Below the pieces are notes generated by a model, which had not been told where the DNA came from, ran no database searches, and saw nothing but the letters and a program-made list of their open reading frames with translations. This document shows, one piece after another, positions 1-11,296 of a stretch of DNA of 64,000 nucleotides. The stretch is taken from NCBI RefSeq assembly GCF_021462225.1, contig NC_061805.1:27049958-27113957 (forward strand). Reading direction: 5' to 3'. Positions within the stretch are counted from its first letter, which is position 1; each line of letters opens with the position of its first letter. This DNA is from Girardinichthys multiradiatus. Lineage: Eukaryota; Chordata; Actinopteri; Cyprinodontiformes; Goodeidae. Position numbers and translations under genes: made by a program.

Positions 1-1980
1 TCTGTCTCATTTCTTTTCCTAGACAACCATCTTGGTTGACTGAAAATAATTTTTTACTTAAATCTGTCAGGGAAATTAATAATTCTGGGCTTAAATGTAT
101 TAGGTATTCTACAGTTTGCCATTGTTCACATCTACAACACTGTGATTTTGAAGGTTAACCTCCTTGACCATAATTGCTTTTTTTCGGTTTTCTTTGGTTT
201 CCCTTTGCATTTGTTGTATTTTGGTCATTTCTGACACTCCTTCTTTCAAACCATGACAGGTTGTTAATGTATGGTTCTATACTATTATCCATACAATCTC
301 ACCAGGTTACTCCAAGACAAAATTATCATAATTTTGATTAATTATCCCTTCATAAGGGTCATATGTACACTTCTCAGTGATTAATTAATACCTGACCAAA
401 AAAATACATTTTATTATGTGTATATATCAATACGATAATAGCCATTTATCTATTTCACCAAAACAAGTTTGGTCAATGATTGAGTTAGGTAACTTGACAC
501 TGGTTACTCAATAGTTAGTGATGCATGGCTACAGATTCTTCCACAACCACTTGTTGTTATTGTACACGTGATTCTGGAAGCGGTCAGTGTGGGTTACAGG
601 TGCAGACAACGACAGGTATCAAGTGAACAAGTTGATTTTTGAGTGCTGGAAACAAACAAACAACCATGTGTCTAAGAACATGCATGATCCAAAAAGTATT
701 TAAAAATAGCTTACAGCGTCCTTCCCATAACTACTGGAACACCTCTACCAACCCAGCTTATTAAAAAAACAGCAAATTGCCTCGAGCCAAATCAGGACCG
801 ATTCATCCAGAGGTTTCTTTTTATGTGTGCACAACTTGTCTGGGTGACGGTCATTGCTCTGAATGACTCTGACAAGTCTGCAAGTTCTCTGCAACCTAAC
901 CCCAAGGGAAGTCATAATGTGTCAAAGGGTGTCAAAAGCCTTGCAGATGCATTGTTTCCTGCCCTGATACAAGCCTCTGAAGTGTTTTCCAATGATTGGT
1001 GATCTAAGGTAAATGTGATGAAGCTAAGAAAGATAAACAGATGAAAGAGGAAATCAGACAAGTTGTGTCTTTAAAAATGAAAAGCATGAGAATTACAAGA
1101 TGTTTAAGACATACGGTAGGGTAGTAGTAGGTCAAATTTTACAAAGTAGTTGAATATATCTTCAAGAAGTGTTATAAAACATGATATCCATGACACGTTC
1201 TCTTAAATACACAAATGCACAAGCATTGATTTAACGGCCTCCCCAATTAAAGCAGAATCACACATGTGAAAAGATACCTACACATGCATCAAAGCTTTAC
1301 ATTGTAAAACATGCAAATCTGCCATACACAATCCTTGTCACACACACACTCAAACAGAAACTCACAAAAAGCCATGTAACTGATTCCACAGGAGCAATGA
1401 GCACTGTGGATAATTGGTAGCACTATTGTGCTGCCCTTCAATGGGATGGTTACCCAAGAAGCCTCATGTTCGTGTTCATGTACATTTGCTTTGAAGGTGG
1501 TGGACACAAAGAGCTGAACCCTGCCCAGAACAAAGCCCTGGGAGACCCTGCTTTACCCATAGATGTCTTTCAGGGAGAGGACTGCACAGATAAATAATCT
1601 TCTCCCTTGTTACAATGTATATTGTTTGTGGGTTTACGTGCAGGTGGAGATGCAAAGGGATGGGCAGCTTGTTATTTTGACCACAAGATGTATTTTGTCA
1701 AAATAATTTAACATACCTTTACAATGATGTAAAGCCCTTAGCTATGGGAGTCTTTTAGGAATAAAAGAATAAGGTTTGTATCTGTATGTCAATATATTTT
1801 AATGACAGCCCAGGTATAGTTATTTTTCTAAGTTAGTTTAAATAGCATTGCCTACATGTTGGATAGCCTTTCCATAGTTTTAGAAAGTTGCTAATCGATT
1901 TTTTATTAATACTTCATAGTGAAAAGCAAGAAAATTAAGATTTCCCCTTTGTTTTAGCAGTTTAGGTGACAATATATATA
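1..1980. other. Intergenic, no gene seen
   Basis: This is AT-rich unique-looking sequence. The longest reading frame (minus strand, about 1289..1507) has no recognisable domain and no splice context, so I do not call a gene. No clear repeat family was recognised in it. Confidence 0.6.
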
Positions 1981-2142
1981 CAATGCCTTTCAAAAGTATT
2001 CATACTCCTTGAGTGTAGGTCTGAACTTTGGCTAGGCCATTCTAACACATGAACATGCATTCATCTTAACCATTTTATTCTAGCTCTAGCTAGAATATGT
2101 TTATATGTTTGGGGTCATTGTCCTGCTGGGAAGTGTACCTCC

Positions 2143-3143
2143 TGTCATGGTACGACATTTTGGTCTTTGGTTTTGGTTTTGTGTTTTTGTTTACCTTTTT
2201 AGCTAGATGTTTCTTATTTGTGTTTTGTATTCATGTTTGTTGTGGTTTTCTTCTGCCCCCCAGTGTGCTCTCCTCGCTCCTAGTTCCCTTGGCGTCGCTT
2301 TCCTGTTTTCTTAGAAGGGTTTCCTTATTATGATGATTATTATTATTTATCAGAGTTCTCTGGTACTCTCTTATTTATTAGTTTCTTTTTTTGTTACTCC
2401 TCTCGTCATTTGTTTTCCCCTTTTAGTTATTACTTGGTTTACGTTCCCTTTATTTTCCTGTTCTTCTTAGCTTTGTTCCCATAGTTCATCTTTGTTCTCC
2501 AGCCTCTCCTCTATAGGTTATCTTTAGTTATTGTTTACTTTTATTCTAGTCCTCATTTCCTCTGCTTCATTCTTAGTTTTATTCTATCAGTGTTGATTTG
2601 AGTTTGTTTACTTTTGTAGTCGGGTTTCCTTATGGTTTCTGTTTTACTAAGTTCTTAGGTTGTTGTGTTCCCTCCAGTTTCTCAGTTTCCTTCAGCTCAT
2701 GTTTATCCTTGATTGTTATGCTTTATTTTTTATCTTGGTTTATAGTTTCATTTAGGTCTGCTTATTGTCTTGTCTTTAGTCCCTTTCCTCGTGCTTCGGT
2801 TTTATTAGGTTCACCTGCTCCCTCTGCCTCCCTGCCTCCTTGTCTCACCTGTTCTTAGTTCCTTTGATTACCTGCCTTTGTTCTCCCTCTGTATATTAGT
2901 TGGTTTTGTTTCATTGCCCTTTGCTGGTTCCTCTCGTCTCTCACCTTCGTTCGTTGCCCTCGTCCATGCTTTGAGTTCCGCATGTTCCTGTAGAAACTTT
3001 GTAAGTTTGGATTTCTGACTCTGGTTTACATCTGCAGTGTTTTTGTTTCCTTTTTGATATTTTGAATAAACTGAAGACTGCTTGAAATGCTGCGCTCGAG
3101 CTCTTGTCTGCGCTTCGGTCCACCCCAAAACCCCACTGTGACA
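2143..3143 (+). mobile_element. Solo LTR (1001 bp) with 5-bp target duplication
   Basis: The segment begins TGTCATGG and ends ACTGTGACA, giving the TG...CA ends and short TGTCA/TGACA inversion of an LTR. It is flanked on both sides by CCTCC (2138..2142 and 3144..3148), a 5-bp target-site duplication. Removing the segment and one CCTCC restores the host repeat. An AATAAA lies near 3064, where an LTR polyadenylation signal would sit. No gag, pol or primer-binding internal region is present, so this is a solo LTR left by recombination, of gypsy or ERV type by duplication length. The pyrimidine-rich body gives spurious reading frames on both strands. Confidence 0.82.
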
Positions 3144-3415
3144 CCTCCGTCCCAGTCTCAAGTCTTCTGAATCCTCTTCTTCCATGATTTCTCTGTATTT
3201 AACTCCATTCATCTTCCCATTATCTATGATCAGCTTGCTTATGCCTGCAGATGGAAAACAACCCAAAAGCATGAGGCTGCTGCCACCATATTTCACTGTG
3301 GGGACGGTATATTTTATGCAAGTGCATGTAGTATTTGTTTCACAGCAAACATAGCGTTTTGCAAGTAGGGCAAAAAGTTCAACATAATTGCATTTGATGA
3401 GAACACTTTCTTCTA

Positions 3416-4684
3416 CAGGGGTTGGACAATGAAACTGAAACACCTGGTTTTAGACCACAATAATTTATTAGTATGGTGTAGGGCCTCCTTTTTGGTGCCA
3501 ATACAGCGTCAATTCATCTTGGGAATGACATACAAGTCCTGCACAGTGGTCAGAGGGATTTTAAGACATTCTTCTTGCAGGATAGTGACCAGGTCACTAC
3601 GTGATACTGGTGGAGGAAAATGTTTCCTGACTTGCTCCTCCAAAACACCCCAAAGTGGCTCAATAATATTTAGATCTGGTGACTGTGCAGGCCATGGGAG
3701 ATGTTCAACTTCACTTTCATGTTCATCAAACCAATCTTTCACCAGTCTTGCTGTGTGTATTGGTGCATTGTCATCCTGATACACGGCACCGCCTTCAGGA
3801 TACAATGTTTGAACCATTGGATGCACATGGTCCTCAAGAATAGTTCGGTAGTCCTTGGCAGTGACGCGCCCATCTAGCACAAGTATTGGGCCAAGGGAAT
3901 GTCATGATATGGCAGCCCAAACCATCACTGATCCCCCCCCATGCTTCACTCTGGTCATGCAACAGTCTGGGGGGTACGCTTCTTTGGGGCTTCTCCACAC
4001 CGTAACTCTCCTGGATGTGGGGAAAACAGTAAAGGTGGACTCATCAGAGAACAATACATGTTTCAATTTGTCCACAGCCCAAGATTTGCGCTCCTTGCAC
4101 CATTGAAACCGACGTTTGGCATTGGCATGAGTGACCAAAGGTTTGGCTATAGCAGCCCGGCCGTGTATATTGACCCTGTGGAGCTCCCGATGGACAGTTC
4201 TGGTGGAAACAGGAGAGTTGAGGTGCACATTTAATTCTGCCGTGATTTGGGCAGCCGTGGTTTTATGTTTTTTGGATACAATCCGGGTTAGCACCCGAAC
4301 ATCCCTTTCAGACAGCTTCCTCTTGCGTCCACAGTTAATCCTGTTGGATGTGGTTCGTCCTTCTTGATGGTATGCTGACATTACCCTGGATATCGTGGTT
4401 CTTGATACATCACAAAGACTTGCTGTCTTGGTCACAGATGCACCAGCAAGACGTGCACCAACAATTTGTCCTCTTTTGAACTCTGGTATGTCACCCATAA
4501 TGTTGTGTCCATTTCAATATTTTGAGCAAAACTCTGCTCTTACCCTGCTAATTGAACCTTCACACTCTGCTCTTACTGGTGCAATGTGCAATCAATGAAG
4601 ACTGGCTACCAGGCTGGTCCAATTTAGCCATGAAACCTCCCACACTAAAATGACAGGTGTTTCAGTTTCATTGTCCAACCCCTG
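3416..4684 (-). mobile_element. Tc1-family transposon with short inverted repeats, inactive
   Basis: The 1269-bp element starts CAGGGGTTGGACAATGAAAC and ends with its exact inverse. The terminal inverted repeat is about 31 bp and perfect as far as I can read it, after which the two ends diverge. It is flanked by TA at 3414..3415 and 4685..4686, the target duplication of Tc1/mariner transposons. It sits inside the older element at 1981..5598 in the middle of a conserved block, which resumes directly after it. The minus strand carries a broken transposase. Confidence 0.9.
3509..4498 (-). pseudogene. Tc1-like DD34E transposase, disrupted
   Basis: Reading from 4498 down, the frame codes for a Tc1 transposase. 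It has an N-terminal helix-turn-helix (KRGQIVGARLAGASVTKTAS), a GRKRKLS linker and a second helix-turn-helix. The first catalytic Asp is in VLFSDEST, followed by SVMVWAAIS. There an in-frame TGA at 3902..3904 replaces what is normally Trp in this family. The frame then continues without shift through the second Asp (YQDDNAPIH) and the Glu (PDLNIIEPLWG). It ends at a TGA at 3509..3511, after PKMN, where relatives run on about 20 residues further, so the C-terminus also appears eroded. The nonsense codon splits the protein between the first and second catalytic Asp. The element is probably no longer autonomous. Confidence 0.88.
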
Positions 4685-5139
4685 TACATGTTTGCTGTTT
4701 CCCTATCTTGGCTTCATTATGGAAAAGAGCAACAATAGTTTTCTTCCTCCTACTCTTCCATAAAGGCCAGAGTACACAACTAATGACTGTCCCATCAAGA
4801 GGTTATTGCAACTGAGCTCTGGGTCTCTGCAGCTCCTCCAGATTTATAATAGATCTATTGGCTGCTTCTCTGATTAATCCTCTCCTTTCTTGGTATTTCA
4901 ATATAGGTGGAGGGCCATGTCTTGCTAGGTCAGCAGTTGTTTCAGACTCTGTCTACTTCCGGAAGATGGATTGAAGAGTGCTCTCACTTTAAATTTTTCC
5001 ACAGCTGCATCTGTGAATTGTCTGTGTTCTGTTTTAATGATGTTGTTTATTCATCATTGTTGTCTGTAAGACCTCTGAGGCCTTCACAATACAGCCATAT
5101 TTTACTAATATTGAATTACACTCTGGTGGACTCTATTTA

Positions 5140-5374
5140 GGGGCCGACTGTGGCTCAGTGGGTAGAAAAGTTGTCCTTTTGCAATCAAAAGGTTGCAGGT
5201 TCAATTCCAGCTTCTCCCTGTCACTTGTCAATGTGTCCCTGCACAAAGGCAACCCTATTGCCTACTGATCTGTGCATTAGTGTATGAATGTGTCCACGAT
5301 AGGCTGGATGTAGCTATAATGTAAATCAATTTGAGTGATCAGTGTGACTAAAAAAGCAATATATAAATTCAGTT
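5140..5374 (+). mobile_element. tRNA-headed SINE insertion
   Basis: The segment opens with GTGGCTCAGTGGGTAGA (A-box-like) and then GGTTGCAGGTTCAATTCCAG (B-box-like GGTTCAATTCC), the split polymerase III promoter of a tRNA-derived SINE. The body has the teleost 3' pattern ending in GCAATATATAAATTCAG. The hexamer TATTTA occurs at 5134..5139 and again at 5375..5380 as a probable target duplication. The host repeat reads continuously if the SINE is removed. Confidence 0.75.
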
Positions 5375-5929
5375 TATTTACTAATTATGTGACTTCGGAA
5401 GGTGATTGGCTGAATTGGATTTCTGGGTAAAAGAGAAATATGAACACTCAACACTTTGGAGATTTTTTTCCTATAAAACTTGGTAAACGTTAAACTGCTT
5501 TGTGTTGGTCCATAGCATTTAATCCTATTAACACCATATTTATAATTTCATAACATGTAAAACATTTCAAGGGGTATTAATACTTTTAAGAGGCACTGCA
5601 TCATTGAAAGATTTTCATTTATTATGCTGTTTAGTCATTAACTCTATTTTCTTTTAGAAGCAGTTAACTTGCACGGGTGGAACAATGTTCAGTTCAACCA
5701 GCTAATCATGCAGGGCTCCTCTTTGTGCAGTTGGCAGTTTTTCTACTGGCCTAATTTACTTGAAAACTGCACAAGTATGAGCTTGCATGTTCATCTCTGA
5801 GTTGGCTCTGACAAAATTATCATGCTGGATGCTGTATGTTAAGCAGTATGTGAGAATAGGCTCCTGTCCCAAAAGCCTTTTTCAAAACTGGACAGGGTAA
5901 GACTGAGATATCGATCTTGAAATATACTC

Positions 5930-6165
5930 AATTTAATTTCATTCAATAGTACTTTATTACTCCCAAAGGGAAATTAAAAGTTATTGTAGCTCATATTATA
6001 CAGGCTTCTTCAAAGGGCCGTTGCTGATGGCTGTGGGCAGGAAGAATTTCCAGTAGCGCTCCGTCTTACAGCAGATCTGAAGAAGCCTCAGACTGTAGAC
6101 ACTCTGTTGCTGTACAAGAGTCTCATGAAGAAGATTCTTAGGGTTCACCATAATGTTCCTAATTA
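5930..6165. repeat. Retroelement fragment (teleost LINE-type 3' region)
   Basis: Phrases such as GCTGATGGCTGTGGGCAGGA and GCGCTCCGTCTTACAGCAGA followed by GAAGAAGCCT are characteristic of a very common fish retroelement fragment. No frame is intact. Both the family name and the exact ends are uncertain. Confidence 0.5.
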
Positions 6166-8580
6166 CCTGGCTTATTCAAACATTGCAGAACAATTTAGTC
6201 TGTTTTCAGTTTTGAAAGAACAAATTACTTATTAGTTGTAGCATAATAAGGTTGGCCTGACCAGAAGCTGGGTTTGACTTCATCCTCTTTATCTCATCTA
6301 AATAAATGTCTCTGTGGGCTGTAGTAGAGTGGGTAATGTGCTTTTAAAACATTTCTTGGTTTTACAAGCACATTGTAAGTGACACTTTTACACTGCTTTG
6401 CTAAATTTGACTGATTTAATACTACTCCCTGATTGTTTTTAAGTTTATTAAAAACATATTTGCAGTTCTTGAGTATTTATGTAGAGTAACAATATAGCAT
6501 CAATTAAAATATGAATGCTCTAGTGATTTATCAATCAGTAGGCTATTAAAAGTGACAGTTGAATTCTATGGACCCAAAAAACGGATTTTAACTAACACTA
6601 GCTGATGTTTTCGTCAAACCACAATACACATTTGGCTTTTATTATTTAAAAGTAGCAGTAGAACTGTTTTTCTTTTGCTTTGTAATTTAGATAACTAGTG
6701 TTTATTTATTTTTTTTTTGCAGGACTTCCACTGAAACTCGTTAACAATTCATAAGAGGGCCTATTTGGAGCATGCAATGCAACAGGTGCTCATTTTTGTG
6801 TTTGTTTGTGTGATCACTCGAGGTTACGATACACTACATGATAACACAGAGCTGCGTTGGCTAATGAGAGCAGAGGCCTGAAGGCTAATTTAAGGGTAAC
6901 ACCTAACAAAGGGGTGGTTCCATTACAGTTGGTTCACTTAAAAGGAGATGAACTTATCTGAAAATTATCTAATTCTTACTAATTCTTACACCCTGCAACA
7001 ACCCACTTTGTCCCAAGTTGCTTTTGTCTCAGTTCTTTGTTTTTATTTCTTTAGAGCCGTACACTTATTATTCTGCCTCTCTATCTGTCCATGATATCCT
7101 CATTCACCACCCTCTCCCTCTCTCTGGGACAGCAGATGGAAACTATGGCCCAGTTTTGCCTTTTGTTCACGGTCCCTGGAGAGACCGTGTTGGACAGCAC
7201 ACAGTCCTTCTCATACAAAATGCAAGTGTCTGTCGTTTGATTAAAATGAAAGCAAAGGAATGCATGCTTTCTGAATATGATTACAGAATTGAGAGTGACT
7301 GCAATGGCTTCAAACGTTTGAATAAACCTCTTTATGGACTACACCTGAACTTTCTACTGAAAAAAGTTATTCATGCTCACACAATTTAAAGATACAGCTC
7401 ATTTTTGTTGCTCTGCAACTTTTGGTGTTTGCTGCAGCAAAGCAAAACCCAAAATTCAGTTTCTCAGAAAATTTAACTAATACATAAGACCAATAAGAAA
7501 GGGATTTTTAACAATGTTTCTTGACTTCCAAATAAAACAGGGACTTTGAAAAACTGAGCAGTTGTCCAGTTCTGTTTCTCCATAGCCCAGAAAACTGTCT
7601 TTGGTTCAGGAGCAGCAAGGACATGGGCCACTGCAATGCAACAGTTGTGGGCTATGGAGGACCAATCCCGCCATGATTAAGAATACATACAAAAATAAAT
7701 AAATGACTCAATAAAATAATTACTGGGCTAAAACGTAGTAGAAATATAAATTAGAGTGCCATTAAATGCAACTAAGTGATAAAAAGATTTGTTAAATAAC
7801 TGCTCAATTAGCCAGATATTAATACATTTATCTGTTTTTAATATTTACCTATTGCGCCCATCTATTTGCTATTATGCTTATTTTTTTATTTAAAGTACTA
7901 ATTTTCACTTTTTTCTTGAAATATATTTTTTCTTTGTTAATTTAATGCAAGTACATGTTTTGCTGTTTTATTTTTTCTATACCTTTTATCTCTTTTAAAT
8001 GTATTTTTTTCATTAAAAATATATTATTTTAAAAAAATATTTTACTGTCCTTTTATTTCTTAAAACATATTTTCTCATCTAATATATCCCTGTTGTATTT
8101 TCTAACCCAATGGATATTTTTAAAGCGGGTTGCAATGTAAATGTAAAAATTTCTTCCACGCAATTATGATATTTTGATACATTATTTAGTGAACTGACAG
8201 TTTTGTTTATTTTTTTATTTTAATTTTTTTTTTACCAATGACCTTTTGTGGCTTCTATGGAGTCTGTCAATGACTGTCTGCTTGACAGCCATAACGTCAG
8301 CAGAGTGCATGACTATGTAAGCAATTCAGAATATTTCTGTATTAAAATTTCTAATTGGTCTTATGCAGTATTTTCATTTTGAATGAAACTGAAATTGTGG
8401 CATTTCATTAGCTGTAAGCCATAATTTAAAAAAATAAATGATTGAATTGTATCATTCTGTGTTTAATTAATTTAAATAATGACTTTACTGTTTAAATTAG
8501 GTTAACGAAATAAACAAATGTTTCAATGATTTCCTGAAAAGCAGTTATAAATACAAGAAAAAACAACACGTGGAACAAAA
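6166..8580. other. Intergenic, no gene seen
   Basis: This is very AT-rich sequence, especially 7690..8560. A 123-codon frame at 7018..7389 (plus strand) has no recognisable domain, and I regard it as chance. A small inverted repeat lies near 7578..7661 (TCCATAGCCCA against TGGGCTATGGA). Confidence 0.55.
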
Positions 8581-8759
8581 ACATTAGGACTAGACTTGAA
8601 GCTAAACGTGACACCAAAGTTTATCTTTCAGTTCTCCTCTTCCAAACAGTATCAACACGCGTCAGTGCGTCTCAGGTTCTTCCCACTCCACCACACTGTT
8701 GTTAGTATTTTTCATAACGTCTAAGTGTAAATAATTAATGTGCGTCCAGTGAAACCTTA

Positions 8760-9400
8760 ACCCGCCCGGCATCCCACCTGCTGAAGACACGACTTATCTC
8801 AAATCCTTATATATTAGTGCAAATATGCGTGACAACATGTGAAGGAGAGTTTTAGGTAATTTCAGTGAGAAAATAGCCTTCTAAAATGTGAATCATGGCA
8901 GGCCGATGAAGATCTTGCAAGGTCATGCAGTTCTACATGTAAAGATGAATGTGTTTACGTTGCGCCTCATTAGTTTTGCGCCGAACCAACAAGGTTTATG
9001 CAAAGTCCTCAAAGCGCAATCAAATTAGGAGCTTGCCTGTTAGACTGCTTTGAATATAATGAACGATTAAAAAAATAAAAACAACCTTGATGATCAAATC
9101 TTCAACACCCTGTCTACTTTTTTCTGCAGTGGATGTTTACGGAAACTTGATATTCTCTCACCGCTGAACGAACTCGCTGCACATGACAGCTCGATCATAC
9201 CGAGATACAGCTCTGCTCTGCATTAATTGTGTTAATAATTTAATGCATCATTATTTAATCCCCTGCACTGAAGAGGCGGGCATATGGGCGCCGGCTGGGA
9301 TTGGCTGATTATAGTGGGGAATGGGGCGGGGGAGCAGGCGGAGGGGTGGGTGGGTGGGGGGGATGGGGGGTAAATAGGGTAGTGACAGGTAGCATACAGG
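8760..9400. promoter_or_regulatory. Candidate atoh1 downstream regulatory block A
   Basis: Between AT-rich flanks this stretch is more balanced in composition. It contains an E-box CACCTG near 8776, a dense run around 8960..9050, and a GC-rich block at 9270..9370 with a CCAAT-box inverse (GATTGGCTGATT). It lies 2-2.5 kb beyond the atoh1 stop codon. In mammals the main Atoh1 autoregulatory enhancer is 3' of the gene. Its enhancer role is inferred from position and composition only. Confidence 0.35.
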
Positions 9401-9509
9401 TTGTCGACGTTCATAAATAATTTTAAGTGTTTTGCTTTTGCGCATCAGAGCATAATAAAATTTAAAAAAAATTTAGTTCTAAGCTCAATCGTCTGGCTAA
9501 ACATGATTA

Positions 9510-9513
<4 letters not shown>

Positions 9514-9585
<72 letters not shown>
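9514..9585. repeat. (GT)n microsatellite
   Basis: There are about 36 uninterrupted GT units. They give a false Cys-Val reading frame on the plus strand. Confidence 0.97.
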
Positions 9586-9586
<1 letters not shown>

Positions 9587-9594
9587 ATGTGGAG

Positions 9595-9815
9595 TCTTTT
9601 CTTTAGTTCAGAAAAGTGTGTTTCCTCTCGAGTCAGGTCCTCGGGGACACGGTGGGGACCCGCGAGCGCTCACCAGCTGACAGCGCGTGCTCCACTGATG
9701 CCATCCAACACCTCGGCCCACGAGCCAACCAACAATAGGCCGAAATTAATGCACGCTCCGCCATTAACAAATCTGGTATGCACCAAATGGACGAGATGGC
9801 GTCAGTTCAGACAGA
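9595..9815. promoter_or_regulatory. Candidate atoh1 3' enhancer block B (E-box)
   Basis: This is a compact GC-balanced block with an E-box CAGCTG at 9674..9679 (CACCAGCTGACAG), followed by an AT-core segment (AATTAATGCACGCTCCGCC then ATTAACAAATCTGG). It lies about 1.5 kb past the atoh1 stop. Known vertebrate Atoh1 enhancers lie 3' of the gene and carry an E-box bound by Atoh1 itself, so an autoregulatory role is plausible. I could not align it to a known enhancer. Confidence 0.42.
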
Positions 9816-10258
9816 AAAGAAGACATTTTTTTTTTTTTCAAGAGTTAAAAAAACAACAAGCAACGTAGACAAAACCGGAAACATACATGAACGCATAAGT
9901 AAACAAATACTAGTATTAATTAATAAAAACTCGTACACTCTTATTTTTTAAGTCTAAAAAATACATGTAAAAGTACTGACAGCTATTTAAGTAAAACGTC
10001 TCCATTATTTAATGTAACAAAGGATGTAAAAAAAATTAACTCGTAATTATTAGTTGAAGTTAAGAAACATGCCAAAAAGTCATTCCAAAATATTTATTAC
10101 GAATATTATCACCATTCTTCTGCTTATTATTATTAAATAATAATAATAATTCAATGAAGGTAAGAAAGCCCTTTTTGCATTTGTTTCAGCTAAATGTTTT
10201 GCATGGCTCATTTTTAAACAAATAAAGTAAAGACAGGTAAGACTTTTGTTTAGATTTC
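9816..10258. other. AT-rich spacer downstream of atoh1
   Basis: The sequence is AT-rich, with short AAT/TTA runs at about 10120..10150. No gene or clear repeat family is seen. Confidence 0.5.
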
Positions 10259-10967
10259 TTTATTTCCAAAATCAAACGAAAATGACAAAGAATGGCAAAA
10301 CGACTGCTTTATTTTTTATCCCATCAATTATACGGAGTTACAAAAAACAAAAGTAAGAAACATTTAAACAATAAATAGGCTACATCAAACACATCATCAT
10401 CTTTTTATCTTAAACAGTAAAAGAAACAGTCACACAAACTTCTGTTAATAAAAAAAAGAAAAACTTTTAAAAAGGCAGCGATGATGGCTACATTAAATAG
10501 GCTACATTTGAATGAGATTGGCAGTACTACACTAGCAATCAAAGCACAACTGTATTCTGTGAAGGTTTAGGGGAACCAAAAAAAATCGCAATTCTGACCA
10601 TTCTGAGGCCTCTGGCCTGAATATTTAAAGTGCACGATACAAAACTTTAGAAGTTGCAAAATAAAATACATCATACAAACAAATAATCAGTTAAACACAG
10701 AAATCAAAAGAAATTTCAAATCATTTTTAGAAATGAAACTTACATAATCAAATACAATCAAACTGTAATGCGTAAAGTTCAGCTCTTGTGGAAGACAATA
10801 ATTTTGGTTGGAGGGACGTGGGAAATGCCCATGGCGGTGCTGTGCGCGACATGGCAGAGGGGTCGTCCACCCACGTCTCTATGGAAACTTGAAACCGTAG
10901 GATTTATGGGAATTATATATAATAATAATTATATATAATAATAATAATAATATATAATCATAATATA

Positions 10968-11023
<56 letters not shown>

Positions 11024-11025
11024 TA

Positions 11026-11085
<60 letters not shown>

Positions 11086-11296
11086 GGCAGAACCGAATCA
11101 GGCCTTTCTCCCATAAATTCATAATGAAACAGTTGTTAAAGAAATCTGAATCCCTTATTTATTTTGCAAAATAAAGAAAAACATATTTTCCATCTAAAAA
11201 TCTAAGGTTGTAGGTACGATTGACACGGTTGACTGAAATTTGAACAATTTTGTTGTAATGAACTGTTTTCATATCGTCTATTTATCCGTGGTTTAC
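10259..11296 (-). other. atoh1: Probable atoh1 3' UTR
   Basis: On the minus strand, the sequence after the atoh1 stop runs about 1 kb to an AATAAA (plus-strand TTTATT at 10259..10264), a plausible polyadenylation signal. It contains a long TA repeat and a GC-richer block at 10800..10880 that could be conserved UTR. An earlier AATAAA-like hexamer lies near 11155, so a shorter form is possible. The UTR extent is inferred. Confidence 0.5.
10911..11086. repeat. (TA)n/(AAT)n microsatellite in atoh1 3' UTR region
   Basis: Mixed AAT and long TA runs are broken only by a few GTAC interruptions. The tract lies about 200 bp past the atoh1 stop codon. Confidence 0.95.

Larger units (their letters stand above)
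1981..5598. mobile_element. Degraded Tc1/mariner-like element, interrupted by three later insertions
   Basis: The left end resembles the fish repeat terminus seen elsewhere in the window (AAAAGTATTCATAC), and the right end shows the matching inverted end (GTATTAATACTTTT then AGGCACTG). Internal blocks recur at 30.8-31.4 kb, 38.9-40.2 kb and, inverted, at 19.6-21.2 kb; an example is CTGCTTCTCTGATTAAT at about 4862 and 31220. The copy has many substitutions and no open transposase. It is broken by a solo LTR (2143..3143), a Tc1 element (3416..4684) and a SINE (5140..5374), so it is older than all three. The family assignment rests on recognition of a common teleost Tc1-like repeat, not on an alignment. 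Confidence 0.75.

Noticed and set aside
2868..3443. 191-codon minus-strand frame
   Set aside because: It crosses the end of a solo LTR and an old transposon and has no domain.
7018..7389. 123-codon plus-strand frame downstream of atoh1
   Set aside because: No recognisable domain, AT-rich intergenic setting and no splice or promoter signals. It is considered chance, though not excluded.
9401..9868. 155-codon frame with a Cys-Val run
   Set aside because: It is driven by the GT microsatellite, with no start context or conserved domain.
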